From NCBI RefSeq assembly GCF_001423125.1, contig NZ_LMNW01000023.1, positions 454,888 to 518,887 on the forward strand: DNA of 64,000 bases, written 5' to 3'. This DNA comes from Duganella sp. Leaf126. Lineage in GTDB: Bacteria > Pseudomonadota > Gammaproteobacteria > Burkholderiales > Burkholderiaceae_D. Below, in pieces: positions 29,394 to 38,315 of this stretch (its first letter is position 1; the number at the start of each line of letters is the position of its first letter). The notes under the pieces are model-generated. The model saw only the letters and a program-made list of their open reading frames with translations, did no database searches and was not told where the DNA came from. Both the position numbers and the translations under genes were made by a program.

Positions 29394-30052
29394 GCCGGCT
29401 TGGACACCATCCAGCCCACACCGCGCACATTCTTGATGGCGTCCGCGCCGAGTTTCTTGCGCAGCGCATGGATCAGGAATTCGACCGCGTTGCTCTCCAC
29501 TTCCTCGTTCCAGCCGTAGATGCGGTTTTCCAGTTCGCTGCGCGAGAGGATGGCGCCGGGCCGCACCATCAGCGCCTGCAGCAGCGCGAATTCGCGCCCG
29601 GTCAGGCGTACCTGGCGGCCGTCGCGGCATGCCTCGTGGGTGGCCGGATCGAGTGCGATCACGCCGTTGCCCAGGTTGGGGCCGACGGCGGCAGCCTGGC
29701 GCCGGGTGACCGCGCGCATGCGCGCGAGCAGCTCGGACAGCGCAAACGGTTTGACCAGGTAGTCGTCGGCGCCGCCGTCCAGGCCCGCCACCCGGTCTTC
29801 GGTGGCGTCGCGCGCGGTCAGCACCAGCACCGGCACGCCGCGGCCCGCGCCGCGCAGCGTGTGCAGCACCGACATGCCGTCGCGCCGCGGCAGCCCCAGG
29901 TCGAGCAGCACCATCTGGTACGGGTTGCAGGCCAGCGAATCGAGCGCGGCGTCGCCGTCGCGCACCCAGTCGACGCCATAACTGGCCTCGCGCAGCGCCT
30001 GCTGGACCGCGTTGCCGATCATGTCATCATCTTCCACCAGCAGTACCCGCAT
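29390..30052 (-). CDS. OmpR-family response regulator (QseB/TctD-like)
   Basis: A 220-residue regulator with a receiver (LLVEDDDMIG, acceptor Asp in MVLLDLGLPRRDG, Lys in LVKPFALSELL) and a C-terminal winged helix (LTGREFALLQALMVRPGAIL, with NAVEFLIHALRKKLG as the recognition helix). It starts at ATG 30052 and is coupled to the downstream kinase. It is divergent from the D,D-peptidase gene; direct repeats with an 11-bp period in the shared region are candidate binding sites. Confidence 0.92.
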   Translation of the reverse strand: MRVLLVEDDDMIGNAVQQALREASYGVDWVRDGDAALDSLACNPYQMVLLDLGLPRRDGMSVLHTLRGAGRGVPVLVLTARDATEDRVAGLDGGADDYLVKPFALSELLARMRAVTRRQAAAVGPNLGNGVIALDPATHEACRDGRQVRLTGREFALLQALMVRPGAILSRSELENRIYGWNEEVESNAVEFLIHALRKKLGADAIKNVRGVGWMVSKPA

Positions 30053-30159
30053 GACATCCTTTCGATTTCCGCGCCACCCAGCGCCGCATGCCGGCTATTG
30101 TAGCGGCATCGCCGTCGCCGCGACCGCACAGCGGGCGCGCGGCGCCGGGCGCCCATCCA

Positions 30160-30177
30160 CTAAGTGACAGCTAAGTG
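30160..30177. promoter_or_regulatory. Direct repeats CTAAGTG with 11-bp period between the response regulator and pbpG
   Basis: CTAAGTG occurs at 30160-30166 and again at 30171-30177. An 11-bp period is one helical turn and is the usual spacing for tandem binding of OmpR/PhoB-type regulators. The site lies in the region shared by the regulator and the peptidase gene. Binding is inferred. Confidence 0.4.
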
Positions 30178-30222
30178 TGCTTGCCTACCATCCGCACGTC
30201 GTTTCAGCCCGGATGCCGCTGC

Positions 30223-31398
30223 ATGAAAAACATGAAATCACTGAAGTCCCTGTTGTTGTCGTCGCTGTTGACGCTCGGTGGCCTGGTCGGCCTGCAAGCG
30301 CCCTCCCCTGCGCTCGCGGCCAGCGCCGCCCATGCGTCGACATCCACCCAGGCGGTCAAATCCAGACAGGCCAAGGCCCGCCCGGCCAAGGCCGCAGCGA
30401 TCAAGGCCAAACAGGTCAGGGGCAATCGGGGCAAGGTCAAGCGGGTGAAGGTCGAGCGCGTGAAAGCCCGGCAGGCCGAGGCCAGGCAGGTCAAGGTGCG
30501 CCGGGCCAGGGCCCAGCGGAACAAGGCCCGGCAGGTGAAGGCGCAGCAGGTCACGGCGTCGAAGCCGGTGTACCAGCGCCGAATGGCCAAGGCGGCGGCC
30601 GCAACAGCGCCGAGCGCAACGCACCTGGCCGCGCTGCGCTCGAGCGCGGTCGTCATCATCGATCCGGCCACCAGCGACGTGCTGTATCAGAAAAACCAGG
30701 ATGCAGTCATGCCGATCGCCTCGCTCACCAAGCTGATGACGGCCATGGTGGTGCTTGACGCCGGACAAAGCATGACGCAGCAGCTCACCGTGACCAGCGC
30801 CGACGTCGACCGTCTCAAGTATTCGAGTTCGCGCCTGCAGGTAGGCACCACGCTGCCGCGCGCCAGCATGCTGCATCTGGCACTGATGAGTTCTGAGAAC
30901 CGGGCAGCGTCCGCGCTCGGCCGCAACTACCCGGGCGGCACCCGCGCTTTCGTGGCGGCGATGAACGCCAAGGCGCGCGCGCTGGGCATGCGCAACACGC
31001 GCTACGTGGAGCCGACCGGGCTGTCGAGCGCCAACGTCTCCACCCCGAACGACCTGGCGCGGCTGGTGATCGCCGCCGAAAAGCACGCCATGATCCGGCA
31101 ATATTCGACCGACCACCAGTTCAGCATCCGCCAGGGCCGCAGCACCAGCGTGTACCACAACACCAACCGCCTGACGGCCAGCGCCAACTGGCGCATCCGC
31201 CTGCAAAAGACCGGCTACATCTCGGAAGCCGGCCGCTGCATGGTGCTCTACACGCTGGTCAACAACCGGCCGACGGTGATGGTATTTTTGAACTCCCAGG
31301 GCAAATACTCCCACGCGGCAGACGCCAACCGCGCACGGTCATGGCTGGCCGGGTATCGCGCGGGGAAGGTGCAGCACGCAGCAGGCGGGCTACATTGA
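30223..31398 (+). CDS. pbpG: D-alanyl-D-alanine endopeptidase (PbpG/penicillin-binding protein 7 type) with basic linker
   Basis: A 391-residue periplasmic peptidase of the S11 family that trims peptidoglycan cross-links. The catalytic motifs are present: SxxK in ASLTKLMTAM, SxN in MSSENRAAS and KTG in QKTGYIS. A signal peptide ends near PALAASA. Between it and the catalytic domain lie about 90 residues very rich in Lys, Arg, Ala and Gln, with loose repeats such as KARQVKA; relatives usually have a much shorter segment. The start at 30223 places the signal peptide correctly; an ATG at 30232 is also possible. It is divergent from a QseB-like regulator. Confidence 0.9.
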   Translation: MKNMKSLKSLLLSSLLTLGGLVGLQAPSPALAASAAHASTSTQAVKSRQAKARPAKAAAIKAKQVRGNRGKVKRVKVERVKARQAEARQVKVRRARAQRNKARQVKAQQVTASKPVYQRRMAKAAAATAPSATHLAALRSSAVVIIDPATSDVLYQKNQDAVMPIASLTKLMTAMVVLDAGQSMTQQLTVTSADVDRLKYSSSRLQVGTTLPRASMLHLALMSSENRAASALGRNYPGGTRAFVAAMNAKARALGMRNTRYVEPTGLSSANVSTPNDLARLVIAAEKHAMIRQYSTDHQFSIRQGRSTSVYHNTNRLTASANWRIRLQKTGYISEAGRCMVLYTLVNNRPTVMVFLNSQGKYSHAADANRARSWLAGYRAGKVQHAAGGLH

Positions 31399-31408
31399 AG
31401 GGAAGCTC

Positions 31409-31921
31409 CTAAAGCCAGGAGGCCTGATCACGTGGAAGGCTACGCGCAGGGTCGTATGGGTGTATCACGTCGCCTGCCGTCAGCAAGTGCGTGTACAGGA
31501 CCAGGTTGCTGCCGGCGGCGATGACGGAGTCGAACAATATGCCTTTGGCGCCCGCCGCCACCGCCAGGTCGCCAATCACCCAGGACGGCGGCTCGATCCT
31601 GTCATTGAACACCATGCGTCGCCAGTCGCAGCCGAAGTCCTGCCAGATCGGATCCCAGCCCTCGGCGTAACCTCCGCGAAAGTCGACTACAGGGTCAGCT
31701 TTCAGCTGGTAGCTGACTATCATTGCCGGCGCGATCAGCGCGTCGAGTTGCCGGTATTCGGCCAAGGCAGTTTCCAGTTCGAGCGACAGATAGAGCGCGT
31801 TAATACCGGGACGGTTTGCGCGGCCACCATGCCGGGCTGCGCCCGCACCAGACGTTGGCGCAAACGCCCACTTCGGATCGTGTACGCGAAAGGCATGACA
31901 GGCCAGGGCGACCATCTTCAT
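31409..31921 (-). CDS. RES-domain toxin, toxin-antitoxin pair 1
   Basis: A 170-residue RES-family toxin; characterised relatives degrade NAD+. The conserved residues that name the family can be followed: Arg in FRVHDPKWAF, the GAARHGGRANRPG segment and the ALYLSLELETALAEY region with a conserved Glu. ATG at 31921 overlaps the antitoxin stop by 4 bp, so it is translated after the antitoxin. Its 3' end lies 10 bp from the convergent peptidase gene. It is complete in length and looks functional. Confidence 0.88.
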   Translation of the reverse strand: MKMVALACHAFRVHDPKWAFAPTSGAGAARHGGRANRPGINALYLSLELETALAEYRQLDALIAPAMIVSYQLKADPVVDFRGGYAEGWDPIWQDFGCDWRRMVFNDRIEPPSWVIGDLAVAAGAKGILFDSVIAAGSNLVLYTHLLTAGDVIHPYDPARSLPRDQASWL

Positions 31922-32322
31922 CCGGAAAACCCCTGACGCAGCGACTGTAAATACTTCACCACATCGTCGGTTCGCCCCTCGGAAATGAGTTGCTGGCCGG
32001 TTTTATAGTCGAATGTCGGAATAGGATGATTCCGATACCAATAGATGGCTTTTTCAATGCTATGTGAAACGTCTGCCGCTGCGCGGACCACGCGAACAGA
32101 CTCCCGTAAATAACGTTGAACGCTTTCCGATTCGGGCGCACGCGTGATGGTATTGCGATGCACGCGCGCAGCCGCAGCCAGGCTTTGCAGGTCAAAGTTG
32201 AATGCCCGCGCGAAACTCCTGGGGGAAATCGCGGGCCGTCTGGTTTCCCCGTTGAGAAACACCAGAAAACTGTCGAAGTCCCGGTCGAACACAGGCATCG
32301 TGTCGCTCTCCCGCACCAGCAT
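31918..32322 (-). CDS. Xre/MbcA/ParS-type antitoxin, toxin-antitoxin pair 1
   Basis: A 134-residue antitoxin for the RES toxin. The N-terminal part contains an Xre-like helix-turn-helix (LQSLAAAARVHRNTITRAPE), and the C-terminal part (about 75-130) matches the DUF2384 toxin-binding domain (KAIYWYRNHPIPTFDYKTGQ). ATG at 32322 has GGGGGAG five bases upstream, which decides it over a later ATG. It is the first gene of the pair and probably represses it through the palindrome just upstream. Confidence 0.87.
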   Translation of the reverse strand: MLVRESDTMPVFDRDFDSFLVFLNGETRRPAISPRSFARAFNFDLQSLAAAARVHRNTITRAPESESVQRYLRESVRVVRAAADVSHSIEKAIYWYRNHPIPTFDYKTGQQLISEGRTDDVVKYLQSLRQGFSG

Positions 32323-32348
32323 GGCAACTCCCCCGCATCAAACTGACA

Positions 32349-32365
32349 TCATATATGCAGCATAT
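32349..32365 (-). promoter_or_regulatory. Promoter and short palindrome upstream of RES/Xre pair 1
   Basis: ATATGC-A-GCATAT (32353-32365) is a palindrome with one central base, 30 bp before the antitoxin start. On the minus strand a -10-like TATGAT (32354-32349) overlaps it. This layout is usual for an autorepressed toxin-antitoxin operon; the assignment is inferred. Confidence 0.4.
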
Positions 32366-32415
32366 TTGCACTATTTGCGGTTGGGTGCAAGCGCATCGCG
32401 TGTGCGCCAGACACC

Positions 32416-33639
32416 TTAGAAGTAATAACCCGCCTGCACATTGATGCGCCGGCTATAGCCGGGATGCTCGGCCGAGGTGGATGCCAGGCCGCCGAAGTCT
32501 GGTGAGATATACGGATGGTGCTTGCCGAGCATGAAGTCGGCCGAGAACGACCATTTGCCGGCCGAGAAGCTCAGGCCCGTGACATTCTGGGCCGAGTCCT
32601 GGTAGTGGCCGACGCGCTTGTGCAGCATGCTGTAATCGTTGTAGACCTTGAAGCCGCTGAACGGACCGATCTTGCCGCCGATGTCGTAGCTGGCGTTGGC
32701 GATGTAGATGTCGCCCTTGGTGGCCACCGGGAACGGGTAGCCGAAGCCGCCGACGATGACGAAGCTGTTGGCATCGAGGCCGCCGTAGGTCTGGTTCGCC
32801 TCGTGGCTGGTATGGTAGTCGTAGCGCAGCGCCTGCAGCATTACCGCGACCGGGCCCGATGTGCCCTTGAAGTGGACGGCCACGGCATTGCGGCGGGTGT
32901 CGACGGCGCCATTCGCGCGCGCCTGGTTGCGGATCTCGCCCGTCAAGGCGGACGCGCCGAGTTCGTGCTGGTCGTGGTCGCCGAGCTTGACCACCACGCG
33001 GCCGATCAGCGTGTTGCGCTCGGTATCGCGCTGGCCGGTGCCGAAGCCCTGGGCGTCGTCGTCGGCGACGATGTTGTACGAGTAGCGGTTGGCGGACGGC
33101 GCGGTATTGCTGCCGCCGCCGTACGATCCGCCGTCGCGCGGATAAAAGCCCAGCTGCCATGCGACCGGGCCGGGTTTGCTCAGGTAGGTCACGCCGAGGT
33201 CGTACTTGTCCTCGAAGCCGGCGTAGAACGCGATCGACTCGTAGAAATTATTCGACGCATACGGCTGCAGGCCGAACAGGTTCTTGTCGAGACCGACGTG
33301 CAGCTCGCTCTTGTCATCGAAGCGCCTGCCGATCCAGCCGTGGTGCAGGAAATGCTGCCAGTAGCCGCCCTGCCCCTTGGGGAAATGGTTGTAGCGATAC
33401 TGGGCCGAGCCGATGGTCGTGCCGTCGTCATAGTTGAGGTCGAGCCGCGCGGTGTCGAGGCCGAAGAAGCCGCTGCGGTACTCGTCCTGCCAGCTTTTAT
33501 AGACATAATTAAAACGGATGGCGCCGCCGACGGTGAGCGGCGATGCACTGCTCTCGGCGGCCATGGCGTCGGCGCCGGAAAAGAAAAGGGTGGCGGCTGC
33601 TGCGCAGGCGCACCAGCCTTTGACATTTTTCGACAACAT
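32416..33639 (-). CDS. Outer-membrane porin-like beta-barrel protein
   Basis: A 407-residue exported protein with a signal peptide ending ADAMAAES. The mature part shows alternating aromatic/polar beta-strands and ends with the aromatic residue of a barrel (VQAGYYF), typical of porins. It resembles carbohydrate- or phosphate-selective porin families rather than the general trimeric porins of betaproteobacteria, but I cannot name the exact family or substrate. It is not clearly in an operon: the WYL regulator ends 12 bp upstream on the same strand. Confidence 0.75.
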   Translation of the reverse strand: MLSKNVKGWCACAAAATLFFSGADAMAAESSASPLTVGGAIRFNYVYKSWQDEYRSGFFGLDTARLDLNYDDGTTIGSAQYRYNHFPKGQGGYWQHFLHHGWIGRRFDDKSELHVGLDKNLFGLQPYASNNFYESIAFYAGFEDKYDLGVTYLSKPGPVAWQLGFYPRDGGSYGGGSNTAPSANRYSYNIVADDDAQGFGTGQRDTERNTLIGRVVVKLGDHDQHELGASALTGEIRNQARANGAVDTRRNAVAVHFKGTSGPVAVMLQALRYDYHTSHEANQTYGGLDANSFVIVGGFGYPFPVATKGDIYIANASYDIGGKIGPFSGFKVYNDYSMLHKRVGHYQDSAQNVTGLSFSAGKWSFSADFMLGKHHPYISPDFGGLASTSAEHPGYSRRINVQAGYYF

Positions 33640-33650
33640 AATTTTCCTTT

Positions 33651-34361
33651 TTAATCTGGTAGCGGTGATGCCTGCTGCGCCTCGGCCGCCAGTTGCGCCC
33701 GGTAGTCGCGCAACAGGGCTGCGCGCCGGGGACGGAAACTGTCGGTCGTGGCGTGCGCAGCCTGCAGCCGCGCCACTTGAAACTTGCGAAATCCCTGCCG
33801 CAGGCAACACCACGCCAGCACCACCAGCATGCGGTCCAGATACACGATGGCCAGTGGCCAGATCCGCCGTGCACTGACCTGTCCGGCGCGGTCCTGGTAC
33901 GTGATGTCGAGCGCCTGCTCGCGCCAGCACGCCTCGCGCACCAGGTCCAATACTGCCGCCGGCAGATAGCGCGGCGTCATACGATGGACTTGCGAGACCG
34001 CGTGCAGCAGCTGCTGCTGTCCCAGCGACGGCAGGGTGGCGGCCACCTTGGCCAGCGCCGCCGCAGCCGCTGCGGCCAGCGCCGGGTCGCCCATGTGGCG
34101 CACCTCGGACAAACCCAGTACCAGCGCCTCGATCTCGATCCGATTGAACATCTGCGGCGGCAGGCTGCCGTCCTCGACCAGCGAGTAGCCGTAGCCACGC
34201 TCGCCGCCGATGTCGGCGCCGCTCGCCCGCAGGCTGTCGATGTCGCGGTAGATCGAGCGGACGGAAACGCCGGTGTCGCGCGCCAGCCGCTGCGCCGTCA
34301 CCGGTGCAGGCAGGGTACGCAAGGCCTGCAACAGGCGGATCAGACGGTCGGATCGCGACAT
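33651..34361 (-). CDS. YafY-like HTH/WYL-domain transcriptional regulator
   Basis: A 236-residue regulator with a DeoR/HTH_11-type N-terminal winged helix (VTAQRLARDTGVSVRSIYRD, about 20-60) and a C-terminal WYL-type ligand-sensing domain (DITYQDRAGQVSARRIWPLA, LRQGFRKFQVARL). Such regulators are usually divergent from and control a PhnB/VOC-type gene, as here. TGACAG and TGGCAG repeats spaced 10 bp apart (34368-34383) lie between the two genes and are candidate operator sequence. The ligand is unknown. Confidence 0.88.
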   Translation of the reverse strand: MSRSDRLIRLLQALRTLPAPVTAQRLARDTGVSVRSIYRDIDSLRASGADIGGERGYGYSLVEDGSLPPQMFNRIEIEALVLGLSEVRHMGDPALAAAAAAALAKVAATLPSLGQQQLLHAVSQVHRMTPRYLPAAVLDLVREACWREQALDITYQDRAGQVSARRIWPLAIVYLDRMLVVLAWCCLRQGFRKFQVARLQAAHATTDSFRPRRAALLRDYRAQLAAEAQQASPLPD

Positions 34362-34467
34362 GGCAACTGACAGTAATTGGCAGCAGGGGCCGATATAGTA
34401 CCACCGGCCTCGACCATTACCCTGTCCGGTTGCCGCAAAGCATCGGCTTCACATAAAGGAAACTTGC

Positions 34468-34893
34468 ATGTCTATCAAATCCGTCGCCCACATCAACCTG
34501 CGCGGCACAGCACGCGAAGCGCTCGGCTTTTACCGCGCCGTCTACGGAGGGCAGCTGACGCTGGTCAGCTATGGCGAGGCCGGCATGGCCCACGATCCGG
34601 CGCAAGCCGACCAGATCATCTGGGGCCAGGTGACGGCCGAGAGCGGCTTTTGCGTGATGGCGTTCGATGTGCCCGAAGCCATGCCGTGGGATCCGGGCCA
34701 GAACGCCTATTACGTTTCCGTGCGCGGCGACAGCGCGGAGGAGATTACCGGGTATTGGCAGCAGCTGAGCGAGGGCGCGACCATCGTCCAGCCGCTGGCG
34801 GCGTCGCCGTGGGCGCCCTTGTACGGCATGCTCAAGGATCGTTACGGCGTGATGTGGGTATTGGACGTGGCTGCTGCGGCCCCGGCGGCCTGA
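34468..34893 (+). CDS. PhnB-like VOC (glyoxalase superfamily) protein
   Basis: A 141-residue protein of the PhnB/DUF899-type VOC fold (HINLRGTAREALGFYRAVYG at the start, YGMLKDRYGVMWVLDV at the end). Despite older names in databases, members are not shown to be demethylubiquinone methyltransferases; they are small metal-binding or ligand-binding proteins. It pairs divergently with the WYL regulator, so it probably responds to the same signal. AAAGGA lies just before ATG at 34468. Confidence 0.82.
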   Translation: MSIKSVAHINLRGTAREALGFYRAVYGGQLTLVSYGEAGMAHDPAQADQIIWGQVTAESGFCVMAFDVPEAMPWDPGQNAYYVSVRGDSAEEITGYWQQLSEGATIVQPLAASPWAPLYGMLKDRYGVMWVLDVAAAAPAA

Positions 34894-34919
34894 GCGACCA
34901 CTACCGACACTGCGGCAGC

Positions 34920-35309
34920 TCAAGCCCCGGCACTGCCCTCGCGGCGCTGCAGCAGCTGGCGATACAGCGCCGGTTCCCTGGCCGCGAGCTGGTCGAGGGC
35001 CTCGACCGCCGCGCGCAACAACGATGACGCCTGCGCCTGCTTGATCTGCTCGATCTCCTGCATCGCCGCTGTCACCTTGGCCAGGACGTCGGGATCGGGC
35101 TGTTCTCCCTGCACCAGCTTGACCACCAGGTCGTTGAGCCAGCCGATCTGCCGGCCGTAGCTGGCCACCTCCGAGACCACGCGGTCTTCGACCCTGGCGT
35201 CACCGGCAAAGTTAAACGTCGGCGAGAACCACGGAGAGTTAATACGCGGCATGACGTCACCCGAGAAGGGCATTTTGAACAGCCAGAACGGATCGAATGA
35301 GGTGGGCAT
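34920..35309 (-). CDS. Conserved-looking small protein of unknown function
   Basis: 129 residues, not recognised. The N-terminus (MPTSFDPFWLFKMPFSGDVM) is aromatic and Pro-rich, resembling a surface-binding or oligomerisation segment; the rest (about 45-120) is predicted to be helical with charged heptads (VTAAMQEIEQIKQAQASSLL) and could form a coiled coil. There is no signal peptide. This layout loosely recalls granule- or membrane-associated phasin-like proteins, but I cannot support a family. It stands alone between PhnB and the acnB terminator. ATG at 35309 was chosen because the residues beyond it look like non-coding translation. Confidence 0.6.
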   Translation of the reverse strand: MPTSFDPFWLFKMPFSGDVMPRINSPWFSPTFNFAGDARVEDRVVSEVASYGRQIGWLNDLVVKLVQGEQPDPDVLAKVTAAMQEIEQIKQAQASSLLRAAVEALDQLAAREPALYRQLLQRREGSAGA

Positions 35310-35591
35310 GACGGCTCCAGGTGAATGACAGCGTGTTGACAGGAAGTCCCAGTCTATTTGCTGTCGCGGTACCGTCATGGTGCGCACGGTCATGGCGGAG
35401 CCAGGGCATGGTTGACCGTTGCCAAATTGCGCAACAGTCGCCTGCCCGGGGGCCGCTCACCCAGCATGCCGGCGACGGCAAGGCCAACCAGTACTTCGCG
35501 CGCGGCTTCAATTCTGAGCCGGCGGCCATAAAAAAACCCCAACCTGCCGCGCGGGCGGGTTGGGGTGTCGGGACGCTGCCTGGACCGAAGC
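35310..35591. other. Intergenic region between the unknown small gene and acnB
   Basis: No gene is apparent. It holds the acnB terminator on the left of acnB (35529-35566) and the promoter region of the small unknown gene; no clear promoter hexamers or other repeats were seen. Confidence 0.6.
35529..35566 (-). terminator. Intrinsic terminator of acnB
   Basis: On the minus strand an 8-bp stem CCCCAACC/GGTTGGGG (arms 35558-35565 and 35537-35544) with a GC-rich loop is followed by a run of seven T (35536-35530). It lies 26 bp after the acnB stop. Confidence 0.9.
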
Positions 35592-38180
35592 TCAGGCCAC
35601 CTTGACGGTATCGGCCACCGCGCTGAATTCCTCGATCTTGTCGAAGTTCATGTAGCGGTAGATGTCGGCCGAATTCGCATCGAGCACGCCGGTGTGGGTC
35701 AGGTATTCCTCGCGGGTCGGAATACGGCCCAGCAGCGAACAGACCGACGCCAGTTCGGCCGAACCCAGGTACACATTGGTTTCGATGCCGAGGCGGTTCG
35801 GGAAGTTGCGGGTGGACGTGGACATCACGGTCGCGCCCTTGCGGATCTGCGCCTGGTTACCCATGCACAGCGAGCAGCCCGGCATTTCCATGCGCGCGCC
35901 GGTGCGGCCCAGGGTGCCGTAGTGGCCTTCGGTGGTCAGCACCTGCTGGTCCATCTTGGTCGGCGGCGCGATCCACAGGCGCACCGGGATGTCGGACTTG
36001 CCTTCCAGGACCTTGGACGCGGCGCGGAAGTGGCCGATGTTGGTCATGCACGAGCCGACGAACACGTCGTCGATCTTGGCGCCAGCCACGTCGGACAGGG
36101 TCTTGACGTCGTCCGGATCGTTCGGGCAGGCCACGATCGGCTCGTGGATGTCGGCCAGGTCGATCTCGATCACGGCAGCATAGTCGGCGTCGGCGTCCGG
36201 CGCCAGCAGCTCGGGCTTGTCCAGCCAGGCCTGCATGGCCTTGATGCGGCGCTCCAGCGTGCGCTGGTCGTGGTAGCCGTTGGCGATCATCCACTTCATC
36301 AGCGTGATGTTCGAGGTCATGTACTCGATGATCGGCTCTTTGTCGAGGTGCACCGTGCAGCCGGCAGCCGAACGTTCGGCCGAGGCGTCGGACAGCTCGA
36401 ACGCCTGTTCCACTTTCAGCTGCGGCAGGCCTTCGATTTCCAGGATGCGGCCCGAGAAGATGTTCTTCTTGCCCTTTTTATCGACCGTCAGCATGCCCTG
36501 GCGGATCGCATACAGCGGAATCGCGTTGACCAGGTCGCGCAGGGTGACGCCGGGCTGCATCGTGCCCTTGAAGCGCACCAGTACCGATTCCGGCATATCG
36601 AGCGGCATCACGCCGGTGGCGGCGGCAAACGCCACCAGGCCCGAACCTGCCGGGAACGAGATACCGATCGGGAAGCGCGTATGCGAGTCGCCGCCGGTGC
36701 CCACGGTGTCGGGCATCAAGAGGCGGTTGAGCCACGAGTGGATCACGCCGTCACCGGGACGCAGGGCCACGCCGCCGCGGTTTTCGATAAAGGTCGGCAG
36801 TTCGCGGTGCATCTTGACGTCCACCACTTTCGGGTAGGCGGCCGTGTGGCAGAACGACTGCATCACCAGGTCGGCCGAGAAGCCCAGGCAGGCCAGGTCT
36901 TTCAGTTCGTCGCGGGTCATCGGGCCGGTGGTGTCCTGCGAGCCGACGGTGGTCATCTTCGGTTCGCAGTAGGTGCCGGGACGAATGCCCTGGCCTTCCG
37001 GCAGACCGCAGGCGCGGCCGACCATCTTCTGCGCCAGCGAGAAGCCACGGCCGCTGTCGGCCGGGTTTTGCGGCAGGCGGAACAGCGTCGATGCGGGCAG
37101 GCCCAGCGCCTCGCGCGCCTTGGACGTCAGGCCACGGCCGATGATCAGCGGAATACGGCCGCCGGCGCGCACTTCGTCGAACAGCACCGGCGACTTGACC
37201 TGAAACTCGGCAATGACCTTGCCATCCTTGAGCGCCTTGCCGTCGTACGGACGCAGCTCGACCACGTCGCCCATCTCCATCTGCGTCACATCGAGTTCGA
37301 TTGGCAGTGCGCCGGCGTCTTCCATGGTGTTGTAGAAGATCGGGGCGATCTTGGTGCCCAGGCACACGCCGCCGAAACGCTTGTTCGGAATGAACGGGAT
37401 GTCTTCGCCGGTAAACCACAGCACCGAGTTGGTGGCCGACTTGCGCGAGGAACCGGTGCCGACCACGTCGCCGACGTAGGCCACCAGGTGGCCCTTGGCC
37501 TTCAGTGCCTCGAGCTGCTTGAGCGGGCCGACCTTGCCCGGCTCTTCCGGGTTGATGCCGGGGCGCGGGTTTTTCAGCATCGCCAGCGCGTGCAGCGGGA
37601 TGTCGGGACGGGTGGTGGCGTCCGGCGCCGGCGACAGGTCGTCGGTATTGGTTTCGCCGGTGACCTTGAACACGGTAATCGTCAGGCTTTGCGGCACTTC
37701 CGGGCGCGAGGTGAACCACTCGGCGTCGGCCCACGACTGGATCACTTCCCTGGCGCGCGCGCTGCCTTGGTCGGCCAGCTCTTTGACGTCGTGGAAGTAG
37801 TCGAACATCAGCAGGGTCTTCTTCAGACCGTCGGCAGCGATGGCGCCGACCACCGGGTCGTCGAGCAGGTCGATCATCGGCTTGATGTTGAAGCCGCCGA
37901 GCATGGTGCCAAGCAGGCGGGTGGCCAGCTCGCGCGAGACCAGCGGCGAGCTTTCCGCCCCCTTGGCCACGCTGGCCAGGAACGCGCACTTGACCTTGGC
38001 CGCATCATCGACACCGGCCGGTACGCGGTTGGTGATCAGGTCGACCAGGAATGCTTCTTCGCCCGCTGGCGGGTTCTTGAGAAGTTCGACCAGGTCCGAA
38101 GTCTGGGCGGCGGACAAGGGCAACGCAGGGATCCCGAGGGATGCACGTTCAGCAACGTGCTGGCGGTAGGCAGCTAGCAT
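35592..38180 (-). CDS. acnB: Bifunctional aconitate hydratase B / 2-methylisocitrate dehydratase
   Basis: An 862-residue TCA-cycle enzyme interconverting citrate and isocitrate via cis-aconitate; AcnB also dehydrates 2-methylisocitrate. The HEAT-like N-terminal domain ([20 protein letters not shown]) and domain-4-first order are those of AcnB. The three [4Fe-4S] cluster cysteines are visible in [11 protein letters not shown] and [11 protein letters not shown]. Length equals the family norm. It is monocistronic: it has its own terminator and a promoter region with a perfect palindrome. Confidence 0.97.
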   Translation of the reverse strand: MLAAYRQHVAERASLGIPALPLSAAQTSDLVELLKNPPAGEEAFLVDLITNRVPAGVDDAAKVKCAFLASVAKGAESSPLVSRELATRLLGTMLGGFNIKPMIDLLDDPVVGAIAADGLKKTLLMFDYFHDVKELADQGSARAREVIQSWADAEWFTSRPEVPQSLTITVFKVTGETNTDDLSPAPDATTRPDIPLHALAMLKNPRPGINPEEPGKVGPLKQLEALKAKGHLVAYVGDVVGTGSSRKSATNSVLWFTGEDIPFIPNKRFGGVCLGTKIAPIFYNTMEDAGALPIELDVTQMEMGDVVELRPYDGKALKDGKVIAEFQVKSPVLFDEVRAGGRIPLIIGRGLTSKAREALGLPASTLFRLPQNPADSGRGFSLAQKMVGRACGLPEGQGIRPGTYCEPKMTTVGSQDTTGPMTRDELKDLACLGFSADLVMQSFCHTAAYPKVVDVKMHRELPTFIENRGGVALRPGDGVIHSWLNRLLMPDTVGTGGDSHTRFPIGISFPAGSGLVAFAAATGVMPLDMPESVLVRFKGTMQPGVTLRDLVNAIPLYAIRQGMLTVDKKGKKNIFSGRILEIEGLPQLKVEQAFELSDASAERSAAGCTVHLDKEPIIEYMTSNITLMKWMIANGYHDQRTLERRIKAMQAWLDKPELLAPDADADYAAVIEIDLADIHEPIVACPNDPDDVKTLSDVAGAKIDDVFVGSCMTNIGHFRAASKVLEGKSDIPVRLWIAPPTKMDQQVLTTEGHYGTLGRTGARMEMPGCSLCMGNQAQIRKGATVMSTSTRNFPNRLGIETNVYLGSAELASVCSLLGRIPTREEYLTHTGVLDANSADIYRYMNFDKIEEFSAVADTVKVA

Positions 38181-38243
38181 GAAAAACTCTCATTCAGGGT
38201 GGATAGCGGAAGGAAGCAGGCCAACGTGCCCGTCCCGACCGCT

Positions 38244-38280
38244 ATTGTACCTCAACAGGTCTTATATAAGACATATAATA
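38244..38280 (-). promoter_or_regulatory. acnB promoter region with perfect palindrome GTCTTATATAAGAC
   Basis: A 14-bp perfect palindrome, GTCTTATATAAGAC (38259-38272), lies about 80 bp before the acnB start. A minus-strand -10-like TACAAT (38249-38244) puts the palindrome over the -35 position; an AT-rich stretch at 38273-38280 adjoins it. The form is like operators of GntR-family carbon-metabolism regulators, but the regulator cannot be named from this window. Confidence 0.55.
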
Positions 38281-38315
38281 GGAGACACATGCAGGAATGC
38301 CAACATTTTGCATCC

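Noticed and set aside
35565..38177. 870-codon open frame antisense to acnB
   Set aside because: Composition-driven shadow of aconitase; no recognisable protein features.
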